Shown: positions 51,379 through 59,852, counted from the first letter of the stretch. The stretch is DNA of 64,000 bases from Bailinhaonella thermotolerans (GCF_003594875.1 NZ_QZEY01000001.1:558001-622000); one strand, 5' to 3'. A program made the numbers and translations. Notes: generated from the letters alone by a model not told the origin.

Positions 51379-53094
51379 CTAGTGAGCGCGCTGCGCGGCC
51401 AGCCGGATCGGCGCGTTCGCCGCCCCGTACCCCTGGTAGCCGCCGATCCGCTGCACGACCTCGATGAAGACGCGCCCGTGGGTGAGGGTGTAGAGCTGGA
51501 GGAACTCCCCGTCCTCGTCGCGGTCGTACAGCACGCCCAGCTCGCGCAGCTCGGGGTCGGCGCCGTGGCGCGCGGCCAGGTCGTCGTAGTAGTTGGCGGG
51601 GATCGGCAGCAGCAGGCCGGGGTGCTCGGCGCGCAGCCGGCGGGCGAGGGCGCGCAGGTCGTCGCAGGCCAGGGCGATGTGCTGGGCGGGCAGGCCCGCC
51701 CCACCCACCTGGGCGACGTTGAGCACCATCCGCACGCCGCCGGCCGGGCCCGTCATCGCCCTGCTGCGCAGCAGGCCGTAGGGGTCGGGCACCTCCAGGC
51801 TCTCCTGCGGGCGCAGCCGCAGGACGCTGCGGTAGAACAGCTCGGCCTCCTCGAAGTGGTGCCAGGGCTGGGTGAGCGCGATGTGGTCGATGTGGGTGAT
51901 CGGCCCTGCGGGCGGGGCGGCGGGGGTGAAGTCCTCGCGCCGGCCGTACGGCTGGGCGGTGCGGCAGAAGAAGACCTGGGTGCCGTCGGGGGCGGTGACC
52001 GCGTGGATCGGGGCCTCGCCCGGCGCCCGCTCGCGGGGCAGGGGCGGCGCGATCAGCGACTCGGCGCGCCGCAGTGAGCCGGCCGGGTCGGGGGTCTCCA
52101 GCCCGATCGCGCCGAGCGCGGGGGCCTGGCCGGTGTGGTTGAGCACGATCCGGGCGCGTCCCTGCTCCCACAGCTCGGCGGGCTCGGTGCCGTGGGTTCC
52201 CGAGCGGGTGAAGCCGAGGGCGGCCAGGACCGCGCGGGGCCCGTCCAGGTCGGCCCCGGTGAGCTCGGCGAAGGCGAACCCGTCGGGCGCGGCGGCGGGG
52301 TGGGCCGCGCCCTCCAGCGCGATGAGGGAGCGCATGGCGTCCACGGCCGTACGGCGGGCGTCGGCCTGCCGGAAGTGGTCGTTGAACACCTCCAGGGACA
52401 GCGGCCCGCGGTATCCGGCGGCGAGCACGTGGGAGAGGAAGCCGGGCAGGTCGAAGCCGCCCTGGCCGGGGAAGCAGCGGTAGTGGCGGCTCCACTGGAG
52501 CACGTCCATGGCCAGGATCGGGGCGTCGGCGAGCTGCAGGAAGAAGATCTTGTCGGCGGGGATGGCCTCGACGCCGATCGGGTCGGGGCCTCGGGACAGG
52601 ATGTGGAAGCTGTCCAGGCACACGCCCAGGGCCGGGTGGTCGGCCAGCCGCACGATGCGCCAGGAGTGCAGGTAGTCGTGCACGTGCCGGCCCCAGGCCA
52701 GCGCCTCGTAGGCGACGCGGATCCCGTGGCCCGCGGCGCGGTCGGCCAGGATGCGCAACTGCTCGGCGGCGAGCTCGTCGTCGTCCAGGGCGCGCGGGGA
52801 GACGTTGGAGCAGACCAGCAGCAGGCCGGCGCCGAGCCGTTCCATGACGCGGAACTTGTGCTCGGCGCGGCGCAGGTCCAGCTCCGGCATCGCCTCGAAG
52901 TCGCGGAAGGGCTGGTACATCTCGATGGACAGCCCGAGGTCGGCGGCGCGCCGCCGTACCTCCTCGGGCGGCAGCGGGCAGGTCAGCAGGTCGTTCTCGA
53001 AGATCTCCACGCCGTCGAAGCCGGCCGCGGCGATCGCGTCCAGCTTGTCGGTCAGGGTGCCGCTGACCGAGACCGTGGCGACGCACTTACGCAT
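51379..53094 (-). CDS. quiC: 3-Dehydroshikimate dehydratase, bifunctional TIM-barrel/HPPD-like
   Basis: The 571-residue two-domain protein has an N-terminal half that is a xylose-isomerase-like TIM barrel (VATVSVSGTLTDKLDAIAAAGFDGVEIFENDLL, GVCLDSFHILSRG, LSLEVFNDHF) with the metal ligands of 3-dehydroshikimate dehydratase. The C-terminal half (from ~residue 290) is a 4-hydroxyphenylpyruvate-dioxygenase-like VOC region (DHIALTQPWHHFEEAELFYRSVL, VGGAGLPAQHIALACDDL, FIEVVQRIGGYQGYGAAN). This fusion is the QuiC1/QsuB-type enzyme that converts 3-dehydroshikimate to protocatechuate. It is coupled to the upstream dehydrogenase by an 8-nt overlap. The symbol rests on architecture. Confidence 0.88.
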   Translation of the reverse strand: MRKCVATVSVSGTLTDKLDAIAAAGFDGVEIFENDLLTCPLPPEEVRRRAADLGLSIEMYQPFRDFEAMPELDLRRAEHKFRVMERLGAGLLLVCSNVSPRALDDDELAAEQLRILADRAAGHGIRVAYEALAWGRHVHDYLHSWRIVRLADHPALGVCLDSFHILSRGPDPIGVEAIPADKIFFLQLADAPILAMDVLQWSRHYRCFPGQGGFDLPGFLSHVLAAGYRGPLSLEVFNDHFRQADARRTAVDAMRSLIALEGAAHPAAAPDGFAFAELTGADLDGPRAVLAALGFTRSGTHGTEPAELWEQGRARIVLNHTGQAPALGAIGLETPDPAGSLRRAESLIAPPLPRERAPGEAPIHAVTAPDGTQVFFCRTAQPYGRREDFTPAAPPAGPITHIDHIALTQPWHHFEEAELFYRSVLRLRPQESLEVPDPYGLLRSRAMTGPAGGVRMVLNVAQVGGAGLPAQHIALACDDLRALARRLRAEHPGLLLPIPANYYDDLAARHGADPELRELGVLYDRDEDGEFLQLYTLTHGRVFIEVVQRIGGYQGYGAANAPIRLAAQRAH

Positions 53095-53932
53095 GGGACA
53101 GGTCCTTCAGGTGCGCGAGCATCCGCTCGGTGTCCGGGGTGAGGCCGGTGAACAGGCGGAACGCGTGCGCCGCCTGGAAGACGACCATGCCGCCGCCGTC
53201 CAGCGTCCGGCAGCCGGCGGCGCGGGCCCGCCGCAGGAGCTCGGTGTCCAGCGGCCGGTAGACGATGTCGGCCACCCACAGGCCGGGGCGCAGCAGGCCG
53301 GCGGGCACCGGCAGGCCGGGGTGCCCTTCCATGCCGACGGGGGTGGCGTTGACCAGGCCGTCCGCGCCGGGCAGCAGCCCGGGCAGGTCGCCGGGTACGG
53401 CGGGGCGCGCCCGGCCCGCGCCGAACCGGGCGGTCAGCTCGGCCGCGAGCCGGGCGGCGCGGCCGGCGTCCACGTCGGCCAGCGTGAGCGCGCCGGCGCC
53501 CAGGCCGAGCAGGGCGTGGGCGACGGCCGCGCCCGCGCCGCCCGCGCCGAGCTGGACGACCCGGCCGACGGGCGCGCCGGGCAGGCCGCGCGCGAAGGAC
53601 TCGGCGAAGCCGGACCCGTCGGTGTTGTGGCCCACGGCCCGCTCCCCCGCGAAGACCACGGTGTTGACCGCGCCGAGCCGGGCGGCGTCCGGCGACAGCT
53701 CGTCCAGGTGGTCGATGACGGTCTGCTTGTGCGGGTGGGTGATGTTCAGCCCGTCGAAGCCCATCCGGCGGGCCGCGCGGAGCAGGTCGCCCACGTCCTC
53801 GCGCAGCACGGCGGTGTCCAGGAGCCGGTAGACGTAGGGCAGGCGGTGGTGGACGGCCTCGGCCTGGTGCAGGGCGGGGCTCAGCGAGGTCGCGATGCCG
53901 GAGCCGATCAGCCCGATCAGGTACGACTTCAT
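53087..53932 (-). CDS. Shikimate/quinate 5-dehydrogenase (catabolic AroE paralogue)
   Basis: The 281-residue enzyme opens MKSYLIGLIGSGIATSLSPALHQAEA (substrate loop S-x-S), has the catalytic Lys motif GLNITHPHKQTVIDHLDELS, the Asp motif HNTDGSGFAES, and the NAD(P) loop QLGAGGAGAAVAHALL. The ITHPHKQ form and the operon with quiC indicate the quinate/shikimate-degrading branch (QsuD-type) rather than biosynthesis. It feeds 3-dehydroshikimate to the dehydratase. ATG 53932 follows AGGAGGAC. It is the first gene of the operon, downstream of the operator at 53998. Confidence 0.88.
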   Translation of the reverse strand: MKSYLIGLIGSGIATSLSPALHQAEAVHHRLPYVYRLLDTAVLREDVGDLLRAARRMGFDGLNITHPHKQTVIDHLDELSPDAARLGAVNTVVFAGERAVGHNTDGSGFAESFARGLPGAPVGRVVQLGAGGAGAAVAHALLGLGAGALTLADVDAGRAARLAAELTARFGAGRARPAVPGDLPGLLPGADGLVNATPVGMEGHPGLPVPAGLLRPGLWVADIVYRPLDTELLRRARAAGCRTLDGGGMVVFQAAHAFRLFTGLTPDTERMLAHLKDLSHA

Positions 53933-53997
53933 CGTCCTCCTCAGGCCGGACCGCCGCGGGGCCACGGGGTGGGGACGGCCGGCGCCTGGCATCAATG

Positions 53998-54014
53998 TAC
54001 GAACCAGTCCGTTA
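53998..54014. promoter_or_regulatory. Quinate/shikimate operator, copy 1
   Basis: TACGAACCAGTCCGTTA lies 66 bp before the dehydrogenase start. The reverse complement of the site at 54102 matches it at 13 of 17 positions, and both keep TACGAAC and GTTA ends. Probable binding site of the operon's TetR. Confidence 0.65.
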
Positions 54015-54101
54015 TTTGGCTAGACGCCCCGGGTGGTTCCCGCGGGCCGGTTCCGGGTCTTGACACCGGCGGCCCGCCCGCTCACGATGGCCGCGAGTAA
54101 T

Positions 54102-54118
54102 TAACTATCTAGTTCGTA
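54102..54118. promoter_or_regulatory. Quinate/shikimate operator, copy 2
   Basis: TAACTATCTAGTTCGTA (reverse complement TACGAACTAGATAGTTA) lies 45 bp before the symporter start, inverted relative to the copy at 53998. One copy faces each divergent promoter, as expected for a single repressor controlling both. Confidence 0.65.
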
Positions 54119-54162
54119 ACAACAGGCCCGGCGGGGGACGGCGCGGTCCGGAAGGAGCCACG

Positions 54163-55521
54163 GTGACCAACTCCCCCCAGTTCGCGGGCACGCCGCGCAA
54201 GGCGGCCGTCGCGGCGTGGATCGGCAGCGCCCTGGAGTACTACGACTTCTTCATCTACGGCAGCGCCGCCGCCCTGATCTTCTCCAGGGTCTTCTTCGAC
54301 TCCTCCGACCCGGCCACCGCCACACTCCAGTCGCTGGCCAGCTTCGGGGTGGCCTACGCCGCGCGGCCGATCGGCGCGTTCTTCCTCGGCCACGTGGGCG
54401 ACCGCTTCGGCCGCAAGAAGATCATGGTGTTCACGCTCGTCCTGATGGGCGTCTCGACGTTCCTCATCGGCTGCCTGCCCACCCGGGACCAGGTGGGGGA
54501 CCTGGCCCCCGTGCTGCTGGTGATCCTGCGGGTGTTCCAGGGGCTGTCGGCGGCCGGCGAGCAGGCCGGCGCCAACTCCATGACGCTCGAACACGCCCCG
54601 GAGCACCGCCGCGGCTACTACACCAGCTTCACCCTGAACGGCACGCAGTTCGGCCAGATCCTCGCCACGCTCGTGTTCGTCCCCGTCGCCGCGCTCCCCG
54701 AGGAACACCTGCTGAGCTGGGGCTGGCGCGTGCCGTTCTGGCTCAGCGTGGCCGTGGCCGTGGCGGGCTGGATCATCCGCCGCAGGCTCGACGAGACCCC
54801 GGCGTTCGAGGCCGAGGCCGCCCGGGGCGCGGTGCCCCGCATGCCGCTGGCCGTGCTGTTCCGCGACCACTGGCGCGGCGTGCTGCGGGTCGTGTGCGCC
54901 GCCCTGATCGCCACGGTCAGCACGATCTTCACCGTCTGGGCGCTCAACTACGCCACCGGCGAGGCGATCGGCCTGGACAAGGCCACCATGCTGTGGGTCG
55001 GCACCGCGGCCAACGCCGTCGCCCTGGCGGCCATCCCGCTGTGGGCGGCCCTGTCGGACCGGATCGGCCGCAGGCCCGTCTTCCTCATCGGGGCCGTCGG
55101 CAGCCCCATCATGATCTTCGCGTACCTGGCGGCGATCAACACCGGGAGCTACCCGCTGATCTTCCTGGTCGGCGTCCTGACCCTGGGCGTGGTCTACAGC
55201 GCCTCCAACGGGGTCTGGCCCTCGCTGTACGGCGAGATGTTCAGCACGCGGGTGCGGCTGTCGGGGATGGCCATCGGCACCCAGATCGGGTTCGCCGTCG
55301 CCGGCTTCGCGGTCGCCTCCGCCGCCGGGATCGTCACGCCCGAGGGGTGGCTGGGCCTGCGAGGCTGGACCGGGGTGGCGATCTTCACCGGCATCCTCTG
55401 CGCCATCAGCGCGATCGCCGTCGCCACCGCCCGGGAGACCCACCGCGTCCCCACCGCCGATCTGGGCCTGCCCCGCCCGGCCCGGGGCACGGCCCCGCCC
55501 CAGGCCGTCTCCCCCGAGTGA
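54163..55521 (+). CDS. MHS-family metabolite:proton symporter (shikimate/quinate uptake)
   Basis: The 452-residue protein has 12 membrane helices with MHS signatures: WIGSALEYYDFFIYGSAAALIF, ARPIGAFFLGHVGDRFGRKKIMV (motif A) and LRVFQGLSAAGEQAGANSM. This is the ShiA/KgtP/ProP group of proton symporters for carboxylates. Divergent from the dehydrogenase/dehydratase operon with shared operators, it should import shikimate or quinate. GTG 54163 follows GGAAGGAG. It is the same transporter class usually linked to quiC-type operons. Confidence 0.88.
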   Translation: MTNSPQFAGTPRKAAVAAWIGSALEYYDFFIYGSAAALIFSRVFFDSSDPATATLQSLASFGVAYAARPIGAFFLGHVGDRFGRKKIMVFTLVLMGVSTFLIGCLPTRDQVGDLAPVLLVILRVFQGLSAAGEQAGANSMTLEHAPEHRRGYYTSFTLNGTQFGQILATLVFVPVAALPEEHLLSWGWRVPFWLSVAVAVAGWIIRRRLDETPAFEAEAARGAVPRMPLAVLFRDHWRGVLRVVCAALIATVSTIFTVWALNYATGEAIGLDKATMLWVGTAANAVALAAIPLWAALSDRIGRRPVFLIGAVGSPIMIFAYLAAINTGSYPLIFLVGVLTLGVVYSASNGVWPSLYGEMFSTRVRLSGMAIGTQIGFAVAGFAVASAAGIVTPEGWLGLRGWTGVAIFTGILCAISAIAVATARETHRVPTADLGLPRPARGTAPPQAVSPE

Positions 55522-55646
55522 TCCCGCGTGATCCCGTGTGACCCCTCGGCGGCCCCCCGGTGACCCGCGGGTGACCCCCGGGTGAAGCCCTGCCCCCGCC
55601 GTACGGACGCCTCGCCGGCGGCCGGCCGGCGGGGGCGCGGTGATCT

Positions 55647-55675
55647 TTGACACCACTCCGTTAGGGGGTTACGGT
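55647..55675 (+). promoter_or_regulatory. Sigma-70-type promoter for the secreted peptidase gene
   Basis: TTGACA (55647) and TACGGT (55670) are spaced by 17 bp, 36 bp before the start codon. The -35 is perfect; the -10 fits loosely. Confidence 0.55.
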
Positions 55676-55710
55676 CTTGACCGCAATCCCCTAGCGAAGG
55701 TGTCTCCCCC

Positions 55711-56670
55711 TTGACGAAACGTGTCGTGGCGTTGTTCTCCGCCCTCGCCCTGGCTCTCCTTCTCACCCCCGCGATTCCGGCCCAGGCCGCGATCTGGGGC
55801 GCCTACCCCGTCCCCGGCAACAGGACCTGCGCGCCGACCAGTCACTACAACGGGACGGCCTACCAGGCCTGCCTGGAGTTCAATTGGGCCCGGACCGAAG
55901 TGCGGGCCATCGCCTTCGTCAGCCCCGGGGCGTACACCAACTTCCAGGCCAACATGAAGCTCTGGTTCGGCGGCGGCGGGGTGAGCATCCCCATCTCGTG
56001 CCCGACCATGACCTCCAACGGCCCCCGCGCCTGCTGGTCGGCCTTCACCGCGCTGCGCCGGCCGTACGTGGTGCTCGACGCCCAGTTCGGGATCGCCGGC
56101 CGGTGGATGAACCCGCTGCGCGTGCTGGACATGCAGCTCTCGGCCAAGCACCAGGAGAAGTCGCACTGGTGCGGCCCCGGCGCGGTGCAGACGGCCATCG
56201 CCACGATGGGCAAGTCCGCTCCCGCCCAGTCGGTGCTGGCCGAGGCCATGGACACCGACCGGTTGGGCTTCACCATGCCGGACGCCATCAAGAAGGGGCT
56301 CAACCCGCCGCTGGGACCCGACGACTTCAGGTACAAGGACTACGACATCGCGTCCTCGGGGCTGCCCCGCGAGGTCGGGCTCAACATCATCGTGCGCTCG
56401 CTGTCCCGCGGCAAGCCGGTGATCGTCCTGGTCAAGCCGGGCCAGCTCCCCTGGTCCCCCAACGCCAACGGGGGCCTGCGGCACTACCTCGTGGTCCACG
56501 GGTACGGCGGGTACCAGGGCGGGGCCGACCACCTGCCGTGGGTGCCCGGGACGTTCAAGGTCTGGGACCCGGGCGCGGGCCGCGAGGAGACCCTGACCAC
56601 CGACCAGATCTTCTTCGCCGCCCAGGGGTCCCTGCTCGACGGCAACATGTGGACCGTGGCCGCCGGCTGA
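55711..56670 (+). CDS. Secreted C39-like (papain-fold) cysteine peptidase
   Basis: The 319-residue protein starts at TTG 55711 (the only frame-consistent codon before the signal). The signal peptide is KRVVALFSALALALLLTPAIPAQA with cleavage near residue 26. After a ~120-residue N-terminal beta-domain with four Cys, the peptidase_C39_2 region has Gln/Cys in KHQEKSHWCGPGAVQ (C154) and His in GGLRHYLVVHGYGG (H258), then FKVWDPG for the third residue. It should act outside the cell on peptides or wall material. A 32-bp palindrome terminator follows. Confidence 0.85.
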   Translation: MTKRVVALFSALALALLLTPAIPAQAAIWGAYPVPGNRTCAPTSHYNGTAYQACLEFNWARTEVRAIAFVSPGAYTNFQANMKLWFGGGGVSIPISCPTMTSNGPRACWSAFTALRRPYVVLDAQFGIAGRWMNPLRVLDMQLSAKHQEKSHWCGPGAVQTAIATMGKSAPAQSVLAEAMDTDRLGFTMPDAIKKGLNPPLGPDDFRYKDYDIASSGLPREVGLNIIVRSLSRGKPVIVLVKPGQLPWSPNANGGLRHYLVVHGYGGYQGGADHLPWVPGTFKVWDPGAGREETLTTDQIFFAAQGSLLDGNMWTVAAG

Positions 56671-56684
56671 GCGGTCCCGCCCGG

Positions 56685-56716
56685 CAGGGTGCCCGGGCGC
56701 GCGCCCGGGCACCCTG
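56685..56716. terminator. 32-bp perfect palindrome terminator
   Basis: CAGGGTGCCCGGGCGC meets its exact complement GCGCCCGGGCACCCTG with no loop, giving a very strong hairpin 15 bp after the peptidase stop. It also serves the convergent isomerase gene at 56812. Confidence 0.7.
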
Positions 56717-56811
56717 GCTCACGCCCGCGCCCGCGGCCGGCGACGTCCCGGGCTCGTCCGGTAGCCGCGGTCACCGGCTCGTCCGGGGCCGCGGTCGTGT
56801 CCCTCCGCGGG

Positions 56812-57882
56812 TCAGGGGCCGAGTCCCTCGCCGAGGGCGGCGATGGGCCCGGGGCCGTACCCGGCCTCGGCCAGCGGGGCGCGGACGTCGCGGTCCAGGT
56901 CGGGCAGGTAGCCCAGCAGGACGTCGGCCGGGCCGGCGATCTCGACCCGGCCGAGTACGGCGGGCAGGAGCAGGGTCTCGGCGCGGCCGAGTTCCCGCAC
57001 CGCCTCCCCGCACGTCACGGTGACGGGGGCGCCGGCGTTGCTGAGGATCTGCGCGGTCTCGAACGTGTGCCGCAGGGGCGCGGCCGTACCGGCCCGCCAC
57101 CGCTCCAGGGCGAAGTAGGGGCCGGCGCACAGGAAGACCCGCTCGACTCCGTCGTCGACCTGGATCCGCAGGCCGGGGCCGAAGTCGGGGCGGGGTTCGA
57201 GCTTGCACTCCCGCAGCAGCATCGCCAGGTTGGCGTGCCATTCGTCGTCCCCGACGGGCGAGCCGTCCTCCATGCGCCACCGCATCGCGTGCTGCTGGAT
57301 GTCGGAGGTCTGCTCGATCTCGTAGACCAGCGTGGCGGGGCCGAAGCTGTGCAGGGTCCCGGCCGGGACGTAGATGGTCTCCCCCGCGCGCACCGGCAGC
57401 CGGCGCATCACGGCGTCGAAGTCCTGGGCGAGCAGCGCCTCGCGCAGCCGCTCGGCGGTCACCCCGGCCTTGAGCCCGCACAGCGCGGTCGCGCCGGGCG
57501 CGGCGTCCAGGATGTGCCAGGCCTCGGTCTTGCCGTTGGCCTGGCCTTCCAGGGCCTGGGCGGTGTGGTCGTCGGCGTGCAGGTGCACGGGCAGGGCGCC
57601 GGAGGCGTCGATGAACTTGGTCAGCACCGGGAAGCGGTCCCCCCGCCAGCCGCGGCCCATCAGCTCCTCGGGCGAGTCCTGGACCAGCCGCCGCAGGGAC
57701 CGCCCGGCGAGGGGGCCGTCGAGGACCCTTCCGACGCTGCCGTCGACGTCGCTGACCTCCCAGGTCTCGGCGACGACCCGGTCGGGCAGGCCGCCGCGGC
57801 CCAGGCGGCGGGCGATGGCGTGGCCGCCGAACACCAGCGGCCTGACCTGCGCGCTCAGCCGCAGCGGGTACCACGCGGTCAC
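56812..57882 (-). CDS. manA: Type I mannose-6-phosphate isomerase-like protein
   Basis: The 356-residue cupin enzyme has the metal-binding regions PVHLHADDHTAQALEGQANGKTEAWHIL (H-x-H and E ligands) and ETIYVPAGTLHSFGPATLVYEIEQTSDIQQHAMRW. These are type I phosphomannose isomerase motifs, though the family includes isomerases of other sugars; symbol by similarity only. GTG 57882 overlaps the SDR stop by 4 nt (GTGA), so the two are coupled. The antisense and upstream long frames are shadows. Confidence 0.82.
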   Translation of the reverse strand: MTAWYPLRLSAQVRPLVFGGHAIARRLGRGGLPDRVVAETWEVSDVDGSVGRVLDGPLAGRSLRRLVQDSPEELMGRGWRGDRFPVLTKFIDASGALPVHLHADDHTAQALEGQANGKTEAWHILDAAPGATALCGLKAGVTAERLREALLAQDFDAVMRRLPVRAGETIYVPAGTLHSFGPATLVYEIEQTSDIQQHAMRWRMEDGSPVGDDEWHANLAMLLRECKLEPRPDFGPGLRIQVDDGVERVFLCAGPYFALERWRAGTAAPLRHTFETAQILSNAGAPVTVTCGEAVRELGRAETLLLPAVLGRVEIAGPADVLLGYLPDLDRDVRAPLAEAGYGPGPIAALGEGLGP

Positions 57883-58718
57883 AGGATCGGCTGCCCGCCG
57901 GTGACCGCCACCCGCGCGCCGGAGATGTAGGAGGCCTCGTCCGAGGCCAGCAGCACGTAGAGGGGGGCGAGCTCGGCGGGCTGGCCCGGCCGCCCCATCG
58001 GCACCTGCCGCCCGAAGCTCTTGACCTGCTCCTCCGGCATGGTCGCCGGGATGAGCGGCGTCCAGATCGGGCCCGGCGCGACGCTGTTGGCGCGGATCCC
58101 CTTGTCGGCCAGGAGCTGGGCCAGGGAGCCGACCATGTTCGCGATGCCGGCCTTGGTCACGTTGTACGGCAGGAGCTGCGGCGGCGGGGTGTCGGAGTTC
58201 ACCGACGTCGTCCCGATGATGGCCGAACCCGGCGGCATGTGCGGCACCGCGGCCTTGGCCAGGTGGAAGAACGCCGACAGGTTGATCGCCAGCGTGCGGT
58301 CCCACTCCTCGTCGGGGATCTCCTCCAGCGACTGGTGGGTCATCTGGAACGCCGCGTTGCTGACCAGGATGTCGACGCGGCCGAACTCCCCGACCGCCTT
58401 GGCCACCACGGCCCGGCAGTGCGCGGGGTCGGCCAGGTCCCCGGGCACCAGCACCGCCCTGCGCCCGGCCCGCTCGACCCACTCCCTCGTCTCCTGGGCG
58501 TCCTCCTCCTCGTTCAGGTAGGAGATCAGCACGTCGGCGCCCTCGCGCGCGAACGCGATCGCCACCGCGCGCCCGATGCCGCTGTCCCCGCCGGTGATGA
58601 TCGCCGCCTTGCCGTTCAGGCGCCCCGACCCCCGGTAGCTCTCCTCCCCGTGGTCGGGCCGCGGCTCCATCCGCCCCGTGGTGCCGGGCGGTCGCTGCTG
58701 CTGTGCGGGCTGCGTCAT
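57879..58718 (-). CDS. SDR family oxidoreductase (YhdF/general-stress type)
   Basis: The 279-residue enzyme begins with a Pro/Gln-rich leader (MTQPAQQQRPPGTTGRMEPRPDHGEESYRGSGRLNGK) then the Rossmann motif AAIITGGDSGIGRAVAIAF, NAAF, Ser TTSVNS and Y-x-x-x-K YNVTKAG, ending YISGARVAVTGGQPIL. The leader plus SYRGSGRL is typical of the general-stress SDR subgroup (YhdF/YghA-like, often annotated glucose/ribitol dehydrogenase). ATG 58718 follows AGGAGGCC. It is upstream of and coupled to the isomerase, suggesting a sugar-phosphate/polyol pathway. Confidence 0.86.
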   Translation of the reverse strand: MTQPAQQQRPPGTTGRMEPRPDHGEESYRGSGRLNGKAAIITGGDSGIGRAVAIAFAREGADVLISYLNEEEDAQETREWVERAGRRAVLVPGDLADPAHCRAVVAKAVGEFGRVDILVSNAAFQMTHQSLEEIPDEEWDRTLAINLSAFFHLAKAAVPHMPPGSAIIGTTSVNSDTPPPQLLPYNVTKAGIANMVGSLAQLLADKGIRANSVAPGPIWTPLIPATMPEEQVKSFGRQVPMGRPGQPAELAPLYVLLASDEASYISGARVAVTGGQPIL

Positions 58719-58812
58719 GAGGGCCTCCTGAACGGATCCAACGGCGAGCGAACCTGGTCCACTCGATCCCCGAAGCCGGGCGTGAGCACCACCCGGGCAC
58801 CCTCCGGCACAC

Positions 58813-58860
58813 CCGCCCCCTACCCCGCCACCCCCCGCCCACAGTGCCCCCACCCCCCTT
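58813..58860 (-). other. G-quadruplex-forming tract (minus strand)
   Basis: On the plus strand this is a run of C-blocks (CCCCC, CCCC, CCCCCC, CCC, CCCCC, CCCCCC with 1-7-nt spacers); the minus strand, which is the sense strand of the SDR operon, is therefore G-block-rich. It lies ~100 bp upstream of the SDR start. Confidence 0.55.
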
Positions 58861-58971
58861 TGACCACCAACAACCCCGATCAAGCCACCGACTTGACCTC
58901 CTCACACCGGCTCCTCCGAGCGTGGCGACGACCGCGAAGGAATGCGGGGTCTGAAATCCGCGTGGGCGGAT

Positions 58972-59033
58972 GGGGGGAGCTGGGGGTTGGGGGGTTTTGG
59001 GGGTTGTTGGGCGGCTGGGCGGGTGGGGGAAAG
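58972..59033 (+). other. G-quadruplex-forming tract (plus strand)
   Basis: Eight runs of three to six G with short loops (GGGGGG, GGGGG, GGGGGG, GGGGG, GGG, GGG, GGG, GGGGG) end 74 bp upstream of the carbonic anhydrase start. Together with the opposite-strand tract at 58813 it occupies the divergent promoter region 58719-59106. A TTGACA (59042) follows directly. Confidence 0.6.
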
Positions 59034-59106
59034 ATCCCTGTTTGACACTTTATGGGGCAGGGGGTTGCCGGTATTTGAGGGAGAAGAGGGTGTTACTTTG
59101 CCGGGC

Positions 59107-59805
59107 ATGACTGATGATCAATTTGGTCGGCGTGCCCTGATTCGGGGGGCCGGGCTCGCGGCTGCCGGGGTGCTGGCCGGGGGCGGGGCGGCCTACGCGG
59201 ACAGCGCCGCCGCGCCGTACGGCAAGCCGCCCCGCACTCCCCGGGCCGCGCTGGCGGCACTGGTGGAGGGGAACCGGCGGTGGGTGAGCGGGAAGGTGCG
59301 GCATCCGCACCAGGACCCGCAGAGGCGCCGCGAGGTCGCCACGAAGCAGGAGCCCTTCGCGGTCGTCGTGGACTGCATCGACTCGCGGGTGGGGCCTGAG
59401 CTGATCTTCGACGCGGGGCTGGGCGACCTCATGGTCGTCAGGACCGCCGCGCAGACGCTGGACCCCCTGGTCACGGGCGCAGTGGAGTACGGGCCCGCCG
59501 AACTGGACGTGCCGCTCATCGTGGTGCTCGGGCACCAGCGGTGCGGCGCCGTGACCGCGGCCGCCGAGGCGCTCCACCAGGGCAAGCGGCTGCCGGGGAA
59601 CCTGCAGCGCATCGTCGAGGCGCTCCGCCCCGCCTACACGCGCTCGCACGGGAACGTCGAGCAGATGATCCGCGTCCACGCCAAGGACACCGCGGCCCGC
59701 CTCGCCGCCGACCCGCTGCTCGCCCCCCGTGTCGCCAAGGGGCGCCTCAAGGTCGTCGCCGGCTACTACGCCCTCGACACCGGCAAGGTCTCCCTCTTCA
59801 CCTGA
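59107..59805 (+). CDS. Tat-exported beta-carbonic anhydrase
   Basis: The 232-residue protein opens with a twin-arginine signal (GRRALIRGAGLAAAGVLAGGGAAYA), cleaved about residue 32. The beta-class zinc site is complete: C90-I-D92-S-R94 (VVDCIDSRVGPEL) and H143-x-x-C146 (LGHQRCGAVTAA). It hydrates CO2 outside the membrane, which is unusual for the mostly cytoplasmic beta class but known in actinomycetes. ATG 59107 lies behind an unusual G-rich leader. A strong hairpin follows the stop. Confidence 0.88.
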   Translation: MTDDQFGRRALIRGAGLAAAGVLAGGGAAYADSAAAPYGKPPRTPRAALAALVEGNRRWVSGKVRHPHQDPQRRREVATKQEPFAVVVDCIDSRVGPELIFDAGLGDLMVVRTAAQTLDPLVTGAVEYGPAELDVPLIVVLGHQRCGAVTAAAEALHQGKRLPGNLQRIVEALRPAYTRSHGNVEQMIRVHAKDTAARLAADPLLAPRVAKGRLKVVAGYYALDTGKVSLFT

Positions 59806-59816
59806 GACCCCCGGCC

Positions 59817-59852
59817 CGTACGGCTCCCGCCCCCACCGGCGGGAGCCGTACG
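59817..59852. terminator. Hairpin after the carbonic anhydrase gene
   Basis: CGTACGGCTCCCGCC pairs over 15 bp without mismatch with GGCGGGAGCCGTACG around a 6-nt loop, 12 bp after the stop codon. No T-run, as often in actinomycetes. Confidence 0.7.

Noticed and set aside
50504-53086. 860-codon minus-strand open frame over the TetR and quiC genes
   Set aside because: Arg/Pro/Ala-rich low-information sequence; a shifted frame of two convincing genes.
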